Assembly (NCBI GenBank): GCA_038323835.1
Contig: JBBQHI010000018.1
Coordinates: forward strand, 1 to 64,000
Direction of reading: 5' to 3'
From: JACVRW01 sp038323835
Lineage (GTDB): Bacteria > Actinomycetota > Thermoleophilia > Solirubrobacterales > Thermoleophilaceae
DNA length: 64,000 nt
Numbering within the stretch: the first letter of the stretch is position 1; each line of letters opens with the position of its first letter. The position numbers were made by a program, and so were the translations under genes. Of this stretch, positions 44,953-54,047 are shown in pieces. The notes under the pieces were generated by a model, which did not search any database, was not told the DNA's origin, and saw only the letters and a list, made by a program, of their open reading frames with translations.

Positions 44953-45323
44953 GATGCCGTGCCCGCCGCCAACGCCGCCGATGCGGCGGCCGAGGCGCCC
45001 CCGAGCGCCACCGTGCCGAGCCGGGCGCGGCGGGGAAGCGCGTCCCCGACCGCGAGCGTCGCGCCGATGTCGGTGAGATCGCAGCCGAGCGACCCGAGCA
45101 GCCAAGGCCGCAGGGGAGCGTCGTTCACCGCGGCCAGGATCGTGCCCGCGGCCAGCGCCACGTCGCGTGCGCCGAGGCCGCGGATCACGATGTGCACGGG
45201 TGCGCGCTCGGCATCCGGCCCGAGCCAGCTGGTGCCCATGCGCGACGGAAGGACGATCAGGCCGAGCCCGAAGAGTCCTCGGGCCGCGGCGAAGGCCACG
45301 GACAACTTGCGCGTAGAGGTCAT
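44949..45323 (-). CDS. Small membrane protein leading the lipid-modification operon
   Basis: A 124-residue protein with three or four predicted helices and short loops; IRGLGARDVALAAGTILAAV and LGSLGCDLTDIGATLA are notable. This resembles DUF4267-type membrane proteins, but I cannot assign a role. Its last bases overlap the FAD oxidoreductase GTG by four. Confidence 0.7.
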   Translation of the reverse strand: MTSTRKLSVAFAAARGLFGLGLIVLPSRMGTSWLGPDAERAPVHIVIRGLGARDVALAAGTILAAVNDAPLRPWLLGSLGCDLTDIGATLAVGDALPRRARLGTVALGGASAAASAALAAGTAS

Positions 45324-45402
45324 CGAGGACTGTTACGCAACACACGCCCCTGACGATCAGTCGGATAGAGTCGCGCGGCCTTTCCGCGAGCTAGGAGATC
45401 GA

Positions 45403-45792
45403 GTGGATCACAACCGACTGAAGTCGATTCCATTGTTCCAGACGGTCCCGGACGAAGAGCTCCGGCAGCTGGCTCCGTTCGCCAACGAGGCGAGCGTTGA
45501 AGAGGGGCGCGAGCTGGTCCGCGAGGGTGACTTCTCGTACGAGCTCTGGGCCATCGAGGAGGGTGAGGCCGAGGTGCTTCGCGACGGCGAGCATCTGGCC
45601 GATCTCGGCCCCGGCGACTTCTTCGGCGAGATCGGCCTGCTGGAGAAGGACCTGCGCACCGCCACGGTGGTGGCCCGGACCCCGATGCGGCTGATCACCC
45701 TCACCGGGTGGGACCTGAAGCGGATGGAGCGCACGATGCCCGAGGCCGTGGCACGCGTGCGCAAGGTGCTGGAAGAGCGCCGGGAGCGCTAG
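45403..45792 (+). CDS. Cyclic-nucleotide-binding domain protein
   Basis: A 129-residue single cNMP-binding domain: IPLFQTVPDEELRQLAPFANE, VREGDFSYELWAIEEGEAEV and the phosphate-binding cassette GDFFGEIGLLEKDLRTATVVARTPMRLI. The canonical Arg of the cassette is present. There is no DNA-binding domain, so it works as a sensor or partner subunit. AGGAG precedes GTG 45403. It is followed two bases after its stop by the saccharopine-dehydrogenase-like gene. Confidence 0.87.
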   Translation: MDHNRLKSIPLFQTVPDEELRQLAPFANEASVEEGRELVREGDFSYELWAIEEGEAEVLRDGEHLADLGPGDFFGEIGLLEKDLRTATVVARTPMRLITLTGWDLKRMERTMPEAVARVRKVLEERRER

Positions 45793-45794
45793 AC

Positions 45795-46952
45795 GTGCCC
45801 GGCCGAATCGTCCTGTTCGGCGCCACCGGCTACACCGGGCGCCTCACCGCGGAGGCCATGCTGGAGCGGGGCATGCGCCCGGTGCTGGCGGCGCGCAGTG
45901 CGCGCAGGCTGGAGGAGCTGGCGGCCGCGCTGGGCGGCGGGCTCGAGACCCGGACGGCGGACGTGTCGGACCCGCCCAGCGTGCGGGCGCTGCTGGAGAA
46001 GGGCGACGTTCTGGTGAGCACCGTCGGCCCGTTCGTGCGCTTCGGCGGCCCCGCTGCGGCGGCCGCGTCCTCGGCCGGAGCTCACTACCTCGACTCCACC
46101 GGCGAGCCGCCCTTCATCCGGGAGGTGTTCGAGCGCTACGGGGCGGCCGCCGCTCAGCACGATGCCGGCATGCTCACCGCCTTTGGCTACGACTGGGTTC
46201 CGGGCAACCTGGCCGGCGCGCTCGCGCTCGATCGCGCGGGCGCCGCGGCGGTGCGGGTGGACACCGGCTACTTCTTCTCGGGGCAGGCGTCGTCGGATTC
46301 GATGAGCGGGGGCACCCGGGCGTCGCTGGCCGGGGTGGCCACGGCCCCCTCCTTCGCCTACCGCGACGGGCGCATCCAGCAGGAGCGGGGCGCCAAGCGC
46401 ATCCGCAGCTTCCGTCTCGGCACGAAGGAGCGCAGGGCCGTGAGCGTCGGCTCCTCGGAGCACTACGCGCTCCCGCGGGTGGCACCGCAGCTTCGCGAGG
46501 TGAACAGCTACCTCGGCTGGTTCGGGCCGGCGTCGCGGGCCATGCAGGCATTCTCCGCGGGCACGGCCGTAGGCATGAAGGTGCCCGGCGCCTCGAAGCT
46601 CTGGGATGCCGCGACCGGCAGGTTCCTGAAGGGCTCCACCGGCGGTCCCGACGCGGAGGCCCGCTCCAAGGGCGGATCGCACATCGTGGCCATCGCCTAC
46701 GACGCGGGCGGCCGGCAGCTGTCCGAGGTCCACGTCGAGGGAGTGGACGGGTACACCTTCACCGGCCGCATCCTGGCCTGGGGGGCGGAGCAGGCCGCCG
46801 CCGGCGGGCTCCGGGGCACGGGTGCCATGGGCCCGGCGGACGCCTACGGGCTCGAGGCGCTGGTGGACGGATGCCGCCAGGCGGGCATCGCCGAGAAGGG
46901 CGACTCCGCAGCCGCACGAGCGCCCGCACCGCATCACGCCGCCACCGGCTGA
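45795..46952 (+). CDS. Saccharopine dehydrogenase-like NAD(P)-binding protein
   Basis: A 385-residue protein. The start GRIVLFGATGYTGRLTAEAML is the Rossmann motif, with VLVSTVGPFVRFGGPAAAA and HYLDSTGEPPF as in trans-acting enoyl reductase and saccharopine-dehydrogenase-like families. It probably reduces a carbonyl or enoyl compound. GTG 45795 follows the stop of the cNMP-binding gene closely, suggesting co-transcription. Confidence 0.82.
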   Translation: MPGRIVLFGATGYTGRLTAEAMLERGMRPVLAARSARRLEELAAALGGGLETRTADVSDPPSVRALLEKGDVLVSTVGPFVRFGGPAAAAASSAGAHYLDSTGEPPFIREVFERYGAAAAQHDAGMLTAFGYDWVPGNLAGALALDRAGAAAVRVDTGYFFSGQASSDSMSGGTRASLAGVATAPSFAYRDGRIQQERGAKRIRSFRLGTKERRAVSVGSSEHYALPRVAPQLREVNSYLGWFGPASRAMQAFSAGTAVGMKVPGASKLWDAATGRFLKGSTGGPDAEARSKGGSHIVAIAYDAGGRQLSEVHVEGVDGYTFTGRILAWGAEQAAAGGLRGTGAMGPADAYGLEALVDGCRQAGIAEKGDSAAARAPAPHHAATG

Positions 46953-48081
46953 GACCGTCGCCGCCCGCCGGCGCCTGGTCGCCGTAGGGGTTGCCGCCGC
47001 CGCGGCGCTCCTCGCGGGGATCGTGGTGGGCGCAAACTCGGACGACGATGCGCCGGGGCCCAGCGTCACACCGGCCCATGCCGAGAGGGAGGCGCGCTCG
47101 CTCAGCCTCCGCCGGCAGGTGGGACAGGTCCTGGTGTCGAGCTTCGATGGCACGTCCGTGCCCGCGTACCTGCGCAGGCGACTGCACGCGGGCGAGACCG
47201 CCGGGGTGATCGCATTCGGGCGCAACGCCACCACGCCGGAGGGGTGGCGAAGCCTCTCTCGAACGCTGCAGCGGGCGGCCTCGGGCTCCGCGCTCGTGGC
47301 CGTTGATCAGGAGGGCGGCGCGGTGCGCACGCTCCCGTTCGCGCCGCCCACCGCCGGCGAGCCCTCGCAGGGTGGTCCCGCAGAGGTCCGGCGCTCGGCC
47401 CTGCTCGGGGGCCGGCGCCTGCGCTCGCTCGGGGTGAACCTGAACCTCGCCCCGGTGGCCGACGTGGCCGCGGGCCCGGGCTCGGTCATGGCCGCCCGAG
47501 CGTTCGCCGGTGGCCCGGACGAGGTGGCGGCGCGCACGCGCGCCGCCGTGCGCGGGCTGTCCGCGGCACGGGTGGGCGCGACCGCGAAGCACTTTCCCGG
47601 CCTCGGGGCGGCCGGGGTGAACACCGACGACGGGCCGGCCACGGTGGCGCTGGCGCGCACGGCGCTCCTCGCCCGCGACATCCCGCCGTTTCGCGCGGCC
47701 GTGGACGCCGGCGTACCGGCCGTGATGCTCTCCCACGCCCTCTACCCCGCGCTCGACCCGCGGCGGATCGCCTCCCAGTCAACCGTGGTCACCGGCCTGC
47801 TGCGGCGCCGGCTCGGGTTTCAGGGCGTGATCGTCACCGACAGCCTCGAGGCCGGAGCGGTGCTGCGGCGCTCGGGCGTGGGCGCGGCGGCGGAGCGCTC
47901 GCTGGCTGCGGGATGCGACCTGATCCTCATGACCGGCTCGGCGAGCTGGAACGCCGTGTTCCCCCGTCTGCTCGCCCGGGCGCGCCGCTCGCCCGCCTTC
48001 CGCCAGCGGGTGCGCCGCTCGGCGGCACGGGTGCTGGCGCTCAAACGGGTGCTGGGCCTGCGCTCGCCGCGCCCGCGTTAG
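46822..48081 (+). CDS. GH3-family glycoside hydrolase (NagZ-like)
   Basis: A 419-residue protein. A membrane anchor (LVAVGVAAAAALLAGIVVG) precedes the GH3 barrel: QVLVSSFDGT, VDQEGGAVRTLPF, NLAPVADVA, KHFPGLGAAGVNTDDGPATV and VIVTDSLEAGAV, in which the Asp is the nucleophile. The DSH loop of standard NagZ is replaced by NTDDG, so the acid/base may differ. It likely cleaves N-acetylglucosamine-containing glycans. The only in-frame standard start, GTG 46822, overlaps the upstream gene by 131 bases, so the true start is unsure. It overlaps ppk1 by 41 bases at the 3' end. Confidence 0.8.
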   Translation: MPWARRTPTGSRRWWTDAARRASPRRATPQPHERPHRITPPPAETVAARRRLVAVGVAAAAALLAGIVVGANSDDDAPGPSVTPAHAEREARSLSLRRQVGQVLVSSFDGTSVPAYLRRRLHAGETAGVIAFGRNATTPEGWRSLSRTLQRAASGSALVAVDQEGGAVRTLPFAPPTAGEPSQGGPAEVRRSALLGGRRLRSLGVNLNLAPVADVAAGPGSVMAARAFAGGPDEVAARTRAAVRGLSAARVGATAKHFPGLGAAGVNTDDGPATVALARTALLARDIPPFRAAVDAGVPAVMLSHALYPALDPRRIASQSTVVTGLLRRRLGFQGVIVTDSLEAGAVLRRSGVGAAAERSLAAGCDLILMTGSASWNAVFPRLLARARRSPAFRQRVRRSAARVLALKRVLGLRSPRPR

Positions 48082-50158
48082 CGAGGGTGCGCTCCATCAA
48101 CTCCCGCTGCACCGACCTCGTGCCGCCCGTGCGCCGCCGCCACGTGCCCGACTCGAGCAGCTCCCAGGCAAAGGTGTCGTCACCCAGGCAGCGCTCCAGG
48201 GTGTCCGCGATCTCTTCCTTCAGCGCGGGCTCCTCCACCGGAGCCAGCAGCTCCACGCGGGTGTCGAGATTGCGCGGCATCAGGTCACCCGAGCCGATCC
48301 AGTAGCGGCGCTCGTCGCCGCGCTCGAAGCCGTACACGCGCGAGTGCTCGAGGAAGCGGCCCACCACGGACGTCACGCGGATGTTGTCCGACACGCCGGG
48401 CACGCCCGGACGGAGGCAGCAGATGCCGCGAACGTTGAGTTCCACCGGCACACCCGCCTGGGAGGCCACGTAGAGCGCGCGGATGCTCTGCGGGTCCACC
48501 AGGGAGTTCATCTTCAGGACGATCCGCGCGTCGTGGCCGGCGAGCCGGGCCTCGATCGTCCGGCGCACCTCCTCAAGGAACCAGTTGCGCATGTGGTCCG
48601 GGGCCACAATCGCCTTGCGGTAGGTGGGTGACCGGGCCGCGCCGGTGAGCGCGTTGAAGAGCTCGCCCACGTCCGCGGCCAGCTCCTGGTCCGTGGTGAA
48701 CAGGCCGAAGTCCTCGTAGAGCCGCGCCGTCTTCGCGTGGTAGTTGCCGGTTCCGATGTGCACGTAGTGGCGCACACCCCGGCCCTCGCGCCGCACCACG
48801 AGCAGAGCCTTCGTGTGCGTCTTCAGCCCCGGCAGCCCGTGCACCACATGCGCCCCGGCCTCCTCCAGGGAGCGGGCCCAGGTGATGTTGCGCCGCTCGT
48901 CGAAGCGCGCCTTCAGCTCCACCAGGCACACCGCCTGCTTGCCGCGCTCGGCCGCCTCGATGAGCGAAGGCACCAGCCCCGAGTCATCCGAGGTCCGGTA
49001 CACGGTCATCTTCACCGCGAGCACGTCGGGGTCGGCCACGGCCTGCTGCACGAAGCGCTCCACGCTGTTGGTGAACGACTGGTACGGGTGGTGCACGAGG
49101 ATGTCCCGCTCGCGCATCGCGGCCATCATGTCCACCGGGCCGTCGTCGGGGTCCTTTGGCTCGGGGAAGGTCATGGGGTGCCAGGGGGCCTCGCGGAGGT
49201 CACGGTGCCCGTCCACGTCGTTCAGGGCCCACAGGTCCTCGAGGTCGAGCATCCCGTCCACGTCCACGACCTGCGACTCGTCGAGCGCAAGCTGCTCGAC
49301 GAGGTAATCGCGCATGCTCGGGTCCATGTCGTGTGACACCTCGAGCCGCACGGCCTCGCCGAAGCGCCTCCGCCGCAGCTCGTCCTCCACGGCACGGAGG
49401 AGGTCGTCCGCCTCGTCCGAGACGGTGAAGTCGGCGTCCCGCGTGACCCGGAAGAAGGCGTGGCGCATGATCTTCATGCCGGGGAAGAGCTCCTCGAGGT
49501 TCCGCGCGATCACTCGCTCGAGCGGCACGAACACCTGCGGGCGCACCTCCAGCAGGCGGGGGAGCACCTCCTTCGGCACCTTCACGCGCGCGAACATCAC
49601 CCCGCCCCCCACCGGGTCCTTCAGCCAGACCGCGATCGAGAGCGAGAGGTTCGAGATGTAGGGAAAGGGCCGGCCCGGGCCCACGGCCAGCGGCGTGAGC
49701 ACGGGGAAGATCTGCTCCTCGAACATCCGGTCCATCTCTGCCAGCTCGTCGGCGTCGAGGTCAGTGGGGTCCACCACCCGGATGCCGTGCTCGGCGAGCG
49801 CGGGGCGCACAAAGTCCTCCCACTGGCGGGCATGCCTCCTGTTGAGGTCACGCGAGCGCTCGGTGACCTGCTCGAGCGTCTCCGCCGGCGACAGCCCGTC
49901 CGCCTTGCGCGCGTCGATGCCGGCGTCCACCTGGTCGTTCAGGCCCGCCACCCGCACCATCCAGAACTCGTCGGCGTTGGAGGCGTAGATGGCCAGGAAC
50001 TTCACCCGCTCGAGGAGCGGCGTCCGCGGGTTCTCTGCCAGCTCCAGCACGCGCTCGTTGAACTGGAGCCACGACAGCTCGCGGTTGAAGTAGAGCTCGC
50101 TGGCGTCCAGATCCGGCGTCGCGATGCTCGCGTCCACGGTGTTCACACCCTGTTCCAT
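48041..50158 (-). CDS. ppk1: Polyphosphate kinase 1
   Basis: A 705-residue PPK1 with the usual four-domain length. NRELSWLQFNERVLELA is the N-terminal signature, and the two catalytic histidines are in GLKTHTKALLVVRR (autophosphorylated) and HIGTGNYHAKTARLYEDFGLFT. It makes polyphosphate from ATP reversibly. ATG 50158 has no ribosome site; a CATAAT -10 lies seven bases upstream and overlaps the promoter of sixA. With ppx and pst genes nearby this is a phosphate-storage cluster. Confidence 0.96.
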   Translation of the reverse strand: MEQGVNTVDASIATPDLDASELYFNRELSWLQFNERVLELAENPRTPLLERVKFLAIYASNADEFWMVRVAGLNDQVDAGIDARKADGLSPAETLEQVTERSRDLNRRHARQWEDFVRPALAEHGIRVVDPTDLDADELAEMDRMFEEQIFPVLTPLAVGPGRPFPYISNLSLSIAVWLKDPVGGGVMFARVKVPKEVLPRLLEVRPQVFVPLERVIARNLEELFPGMKIMRHAFFRVTRDADFTVSDEADDLLRAVEDELRRRRFGEAVRLEVSHDMDPSMRDYLVEQLALDESQVVDVDGMLDLEDLWALNDVDGHRDLREAPWHPMTFPEPKDPDDGPVDMMAAMRERDILVHHPYQSFTNSVERFVQQAVADPDVLAVKMTVYRTSDDSGLVPSLIEAAERGKQAVCLVELKARFDERRNITWARSLEEAGAHVVHGLPGLKTHTKALLVVRREGRGVRHYVHIGTGNYHAKTARLYEDFGLFTTDQELAADVGELFNALTGAARSPTYRKAIVAPDHMRNWFLEEVRRTIEARLAGHDARIVLKMNSLVDPQSIRALYVASQAGVPVELNVRGICCLRPGVPGVSDNIRVTSVVGRFLEHSRVYGFERGDERRYWIGSGDLMPRNLDTRVELLAPVEEPALKEEIADTLERCLGDDTFAWELLESGTWRRRTGGTRSVQRELMERTLANAGAASAGPAPV

Positions 50159-50165
50159 CTCAGCG

Positions 50166-50173
50166 ATTATGGT
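50166..50173. promoter_or_regulatory. Overlapping divergent -10 elements of ppk1 and sixA
   Basis: The plus strand reads ATTATGGT. TATGGT (50168-50173) lies eight bases before the sixA ATG, and on the minus strand CATAAT (50166-50171) lies seven bases before the ppk1 ATG. The whole intergenic gap is 23 bases, so both messages look leaderless and cannot be started at the same time. Confidence 0.6.
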
Positions 50174-50181
50174 CTCCGTGC

Positions 50182-50634
50182 ATGCTCTGGTTGTTGCGCC
50201 ATGGTGAGGCGGCCGACGGCTCGCCCGACGCGGACCGCCCCCTTACCGAGTTGGGTCGGGAACAGTCTCGTGCAGCGGGAGTCGCCCTGCGAGCCCTTGG
50301 GGCGAACATCGACGCCTGCCTGACCAGCCCTAAGCTGCGGGCGGCGGATACCGCGAAGCTCGCCTGCGCCGAGCTCGACGGCGTGGAGTCGCAGGTGGAG
50401 CCAGGGCTCTCCGGAGGGCCGATCGATGTGGACGGAGTGACCGCGGGCCTCGGTGACGACGTGATGTTGGTGGGACACGACCCAGACTTCTCGATGGCCA
50501 TCCACCGCCTCACCGGCGCGCAGGTGAGGCTGAAGAAGGGCGGACTGGCCGGGATCGAGCGGGGAGAGCTCAAGGTGCTCCTCCGCCCGCGCGAGCTGAC
50601 TCTGATGGCCGCGCGCGCGCGGCAGCGCGCCTAG
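50182..50634 (+). CDS. sixA: SixA-type phosphohistidine phosphatase
   Basis: A 150-residue histidine-phosphatase-fold protein: LWLLRHGEAAD (catalytic His), TSPKLRAADTA and VMLVGHDPDFS (second His). The short length without an alpha-helical cap matches SixA, which removes phosphate from phosphohistidine proteins. It is divergent from ppk1 and its stop shares a CTAG with ppx. Confidence 0.88.
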   Translation: MLWLLRHGEAADGSPDADRPLTELGREQSRAAGVALRALGANIDACLTSPKLRAADTAKLACAELDGVESQVEPGLSGGPIDVDGVTAGLGDDVMLVGHDPDFSMAIHRLTGAQVRLKKGGLAGIERGELKVLLRPRELTLMAARARQRA

Positions 50635-51518
50635 GCAAGGCGCCGCCCCTCCACCAGCTCGAGCAGCACGCCCTCGCGGAGGCCGCCGCGCGCGATCCGG
50701 AGAGGCAGCTCGAGCAGGTCGGAAACCGCCTCGAGCACGAGGATCCCCGCCGGCAGCAGGCGGACGCGCTCGGGGTCCAGCTCAAAGCGCTCGGCCACCT
50801 CGTCGATGGGCGTCGTGGAGAGCACGCGGATCCCCCGCTCCAGCGTCTCGTGCGAGAGCTCGGCGCCCAGCAGCCGCCGCAGCGAGGTGGCGGTCCCCCC
50901 AACGGCCACCGCGCTGTCGGCGGGGGGCGGGTCCAGTCCTTCCAGGCAGCCGGCCACGTGATCGCGCACCTTCTGGAGCTCCTTCACCGAGGGAGGGTCG
51001 GCGCGCAGGTACGAGTCGGCCAGGAACCCGGAGCCGATCCGGAAGGAGGCCGACCAGGCCATCCGTCCGTCCGCCTCGCCCACCGCGATCTCACTCGATC
51101 CTCCCCCCACGTCCACCACCGCGATCGTGCCGGGTGGGGTCTGCACGAGAGTGCGAGTGGCTCCGACAAAGGCCAGGCGCGCCTCCTCCTCGCCCGAGAG
51201 CACCTCCAGCTCCACCGATCCGGCCTCGGCCACGGCGCTGCGCAGCTCCTCGCGGTTGGGGGCCTGCCGGATGGCGGCGGTGGCCACTGCCACGAGGCGC
51301 TCCGCCCCCACCTCGCGGGCCACGGTGGCCTGCGTCCTCACCACCTCGGCCGTCTCGGCGATCTTCTTCGTGGGGATGGTCCCGTCACCCCGGCGGAGGC
51401 TCTTCCCGATCCGGGTGAACGCCCGCTGGTTCACCAGTTCCTTGAGTGACCCGCTCGTCGCATCGGCCACCAGCAGCCTCGTCGTGTTGCTGCCGATGTC
51501 GATGCAGGCGCAGATCAA
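50631..51518 (-). CDS. ppx: Exopolyphosphatase (Ppx/GppA family)
   Basis: A 295-residue member of the actin-like ASKHA superfamily: CIDIGSNTTRLLVAD (phosphate 1), AVVDVGGGSSEIAVG (phosphate 2), SGEEEARLAF, and AVGGTATSLRRLLG. It shortens polyphosphate or hydrolyses pppGpp. Only the two N-terminal domains are present, as in short actinobacterial Ppx. TTG 51518 overlaps the phoU stop as TTGA, so it is translated with the pst operon. Confidence 0.92.
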   Translation of the reverse strand: MICACIDIGSNTTRLLVADATSGSLKELVNQRAFTRIGKSLRRGDGTIPTKKIAETAEVVRTQATVAREVGAERLVAVATAAIRQAPNREELRSAVAEAGSVELEVLSGEEEARLAFVGATRTLVQTPPGTIAVVDVGGGSSEIAVGEADGRMAWSASFRIGSGFLADSYLRADPPSVKELQKVRDHVAGCLEGLDPPPADSAVAVGGTATSLRRLLGAELSHETLERGIRVLSTTPIDEVAERFELDPERVRLLPAGILVLEAVSDLLELPLRIARGGLREGVLLELVEGRRLA

Positions 51519-52219
51519 GCGGTGTTCTGCGGGGCGAGCTCGGGATGCGACGCGTCCTCGAACTCGCGGAACAGCCCGGTGACCACAAAGGCCGTCTGCT
51601 CCCCGATATCCACGGCGTTGTCGCCGATGCGCTCGATGCAGCGGGCTACAAGCATCATGTGCATCGCCCATTCTCGCCTATCGGCGTCGTCGCCGAGCTC
51701 CAGAGCCATCGCGAAGCAGCGGCGATTGAGGGTGTCGATCTCGTCGTCCTGGCGCACCAGATCCTGCGCGAGCCCCACGTCGCGCGCCGCGAACGCCTGT
51801 CCCGCCTGCACCACCTGCTGCCTTGCCTGCTCGCCCATCTGCTGGATCGTGGCCAGCAGTCCCGGGTCCGCCGGCGGCTCGTGGCCGGCCAGCGGCACCA
51901 GCTTGGCCATGTTCACGCACTGGTCGCCCATGCGCTCGATGTGCTTGATCACGTGGAGCATGGCGGCCACAAGACGGAGGTCTCCGGCCACCGGGGCCTG
52001 GAGCGCCAGTAGCGACAGGATGCCCTGGTGCACCTCGAGGTAGCGGCCGTCGATCCGGTCGTCGTCGGCGATGACCATGCTGGCCAGCTCCACGTCCTGG
52101 TGCTGAACGGTCTCAAGCGCGCGGTCGACCGCGGTGACCACCATGTCGAGCCCGCCGAGGGCCTGGCGCTCGAGCTCGGCGAGCTCCTTCTGGAACTGCG
52201 CCCTGACGGTATCGCTCAT
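51515..52219 (-). CDS. phoU: Phosphate transport regulator PhoU
   Basis: A 234-residue two-bundle PhoU. Metal-binding E/DxxxD motifs are visible in IADDDRIDGRYLEVHQGIL and VIKHIERMGDQCVNMA, and again in RQDDEIDTLNRRCF and CIERIGDNAVDIGEQ. PhoU damps the Pho response by contacting PstB and a kinase; no kinase is coded here. It lies nine bases after pstB. Confidence 0.95.
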   Translation of the reverse strand: MSDTVRAQFQKELAELERQALGGLDMVVTAVDRALETVQHQDVELASMVIADDDRIDGRYLEVHQGILSLLALQAPVAGDLRLVAAMLHVIKHIERMGDQCVNMAKLVPLAGHEPPADPGLLATIQQMGEQARQQVVQAGQAFAARDVGLAQDLVRQDDEIDTLNRRCFAMALELGDDADRREWAMHMMLVARCIERIGDNAVDIGEQTAFVVTGLFREFEDASHPELAPQNTA

Positions 52220-52228
52220 GAATCCTCT

Positions 52229-53146
52229 CTAGCCGACCTTACCGGTCACGTACGCCTCGGTACGCGAGTCAGAGGGGTTCGTGAAGATCTTCTCGGTCAT
52301 GTCGAACTCCACGACCCGGCCGGTGCGATGGTCGTCGTCGGCCCCCAGCTCCACCGTGAAGAAGGCGGTCTTGTCGGATACCCGGGCGGCCTGCTGCATG
52401 TTGTGGGTGACTATGACGATCGAGTAGTCCGTCTTCAGCTGGTGCATCAGGTCCTCGATCTTGCCCGTGCTGATCGGGTCCAGCGCCGAACACGGCTCGT
52501 CCATCAGGATCACATCGGGCGAAACCGCGAGACAGCGAGCGATGCACAGGCGCTGCTGCTGCCCGCCGGACATGCCGAAGGCGTTCGTCTTCAGGCGGTC
52601 CTTCACCTCGTCCCAGAGCGCGGCCTGCCGGAGCGCCTGCTCCACCTTCTCGTCCAGGTTCTCCTTGCGGCCGAGCACGCGCGGACCGAAGGCGATGTTG
52701 TCGTAGATCGACTTGGGGAACGGGTTCGGCTTCTGAAAGACCATGCCGATCCGCTTGCGGACCTCCACCGCGTCCACGCCCGGTGCGTAGAGGTCCTCGC
52801 CGTGGTAGCGCACGCTTCCCTCCACACGAGCGCCGGGGATCAGGTCGTTCATGCGGTTGAGGCACCGGATCAGCGTGGACTTCCCGCAACCCGAGGGGCC
52901 GATGAGCGCGGTGATCTCGTTCATGCCGATGTCGAACGACACGTCGCGAACAGCCGGGTTCGCGCCGTAGCTCACCACCACGTCGGAGAGCTGGAAGATC
53001 GACTGCCGCGCCGGCGCCTCGGTGCCGGCCGCCGCGGCGTTCTCCCCGGGGCGGCCGAACCGCTCTCCCTGATCGGGGATGTCCACCCCGCGAGGGAGCC
53101 CCGCCTGCTCCTGCTTGTCCTCGGGCTCGGTCACGCGCTCCGCCAT
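52229..53146 (-). CDS. pstB: Phosphate ABC transporter ATPase PstB
   Basis: A 305-residue ATPase: IGPSGCGKSTLIRCLNRMND (Walker A), FQKPNPFPKSIYDNIAFGPR (Q-loop, typical PstB), MSGGQQQRLCIARCL, LMDEPCSALDPIST and VTHNMQQAARVSD. The first 45 residues are a disordered extension unlike standard PstB (about 260 residues). It energises phosphate import through PstC/PstA. Confidence 0.97.
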   Translation of the reverse strand: MAERVTEPEDKQEQAGLPRGVDIPDQGERFGRPGENAAAAGTEAPARQSIFQLSDVVVSYGANPAVRDVSFDIGMNEITALIGPSGCGKSTLIRCLNRMNDLIPGARVEGSVRYHGEDLYAPGVDAVEVRKRIGMVFQKPNPFPKSIYDNIAFGPRVLGRKENLDEKVEQALRQAALWDEVKDRLKTNAFGMSGGQQQRLCIARCLAVSPDVILMDEPCSALDPISTGKIEDLMHQLKTDYSIVIVTHNMQQAARVSDKTAFFTVELGADDDHRTGRVVEFDMTEKIFTNPSDSRTEAYVTGKVG

Positions 53147-53156
53147 GTGAGTTCTC

Positions 53157-54047
53157 CTACCACTTTTGCTCGTAGCGATTTCTAAGCCAGATCGCGACGC
53201 TGTTCATCAGGAGAAGCATGATGAGCAGGATCAGGATCGCAGCCGCGGCAAGCGGCCGGTAGTCGTTGATGTCGTTGGAGGCCCGCGAGATCCAGTTGAA
53301 GATCTGGATCGGGAGCGCGGTGAAGCGCGAGCCGAGGCCGTCCGGGTTGAACGCCGCCACCGTGGCGGCACCCACCACGATCAGGGGGGCGGTCTCGCCG
53401 ATCGCACGAGAGAGGGCGAGGATCACGCCGGTAGCGATGCCCGGGATCGAGGCCGGCAGCACCTGGCGTCGGATCGTCTGCCACTGCGTGGCCCCCAGGG
53501 CGAGCGAGCCCTCCCGGATCGAGGGCGGCACCGCCCTGATGGCCTCGCGCGAGGCGATGATCACCACGGGCAGCACGAGCAGGCCCAGAGTCAGCCCGCC
53601 GGCGAGCACGACCGGACCGAGCGAAAGGGGCCCGCGGACCAGGAAGGCCAGCCCCAGGATCCCGTAGACGACCGACGGGACCGATGCGAGGTTCTGGATG
53701 TTCGTCTCGATCAGCCGGTTCCACCAGCGAGTGTTGTCGGCGTACTCCTCGAGGTAGATGGCCGTGGCCACCCCCACGGGCACGATGAACGCCGTGCATA
53801 CGCCCATCAGCCAGATCGTGCCCCAGATGGCCGACTTGGCGCCCGCCTTGCCGGCGTCGATGGAGCTGAAGTTCGAGATGAAGTGCCAGTTGAGGTGGCT
53901 GAGGCCGTCCGCCGCCACGTCATAGATGAGCACTCCGAGCAGGACGATCGAGATCCCAAGGCAGAAGAGCAGCGCCAGCCGGAAGCTCACGTCCTTGAAG
54001 CGCTGCTTCGAGGACGGCGGGGCGATCACCCCGCCGTGCGTGCTCAC
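53157..54047 (-). CDS. pstA: Phosphate ABC transporter permease PstA
   Basis: A 296-residue permease with six helices, WGTIWLMGVCTAFIVPVGVATAIYLEEYA, and the coupling loop REAIRAVPPSIREGSLALGATQWQTIRRQVLPAS. GTG 54047 overlaps the pstC stop by four bases. Confidence 0.95.
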   Translation of the reverse strand: MSTHGGVIAPPSSKQRFKDVSFRLALLFCLGISIVLLGVLIYDVAADGLSHLNWHFISNFSSIDAGKAGAKSAIWGTIWLMGVCTAFIVPVGVATAIYLEEYADNTRWWNRLIETNIQNLASVPSVVYGILGLAFLVRGPLSLGPVVLAGGLTLGLLVLPVVIIASREAIRAVPPSIREGSLALGATQWQTIRRQVLPASIPGIATGVILALSRAIGETAPLIVVGAATVAAFNPDGLGSRFTALPIQIFNWISRASNDINDYRPLAAAAILILLIMLLLMNSVAIWLRNRYEQKW

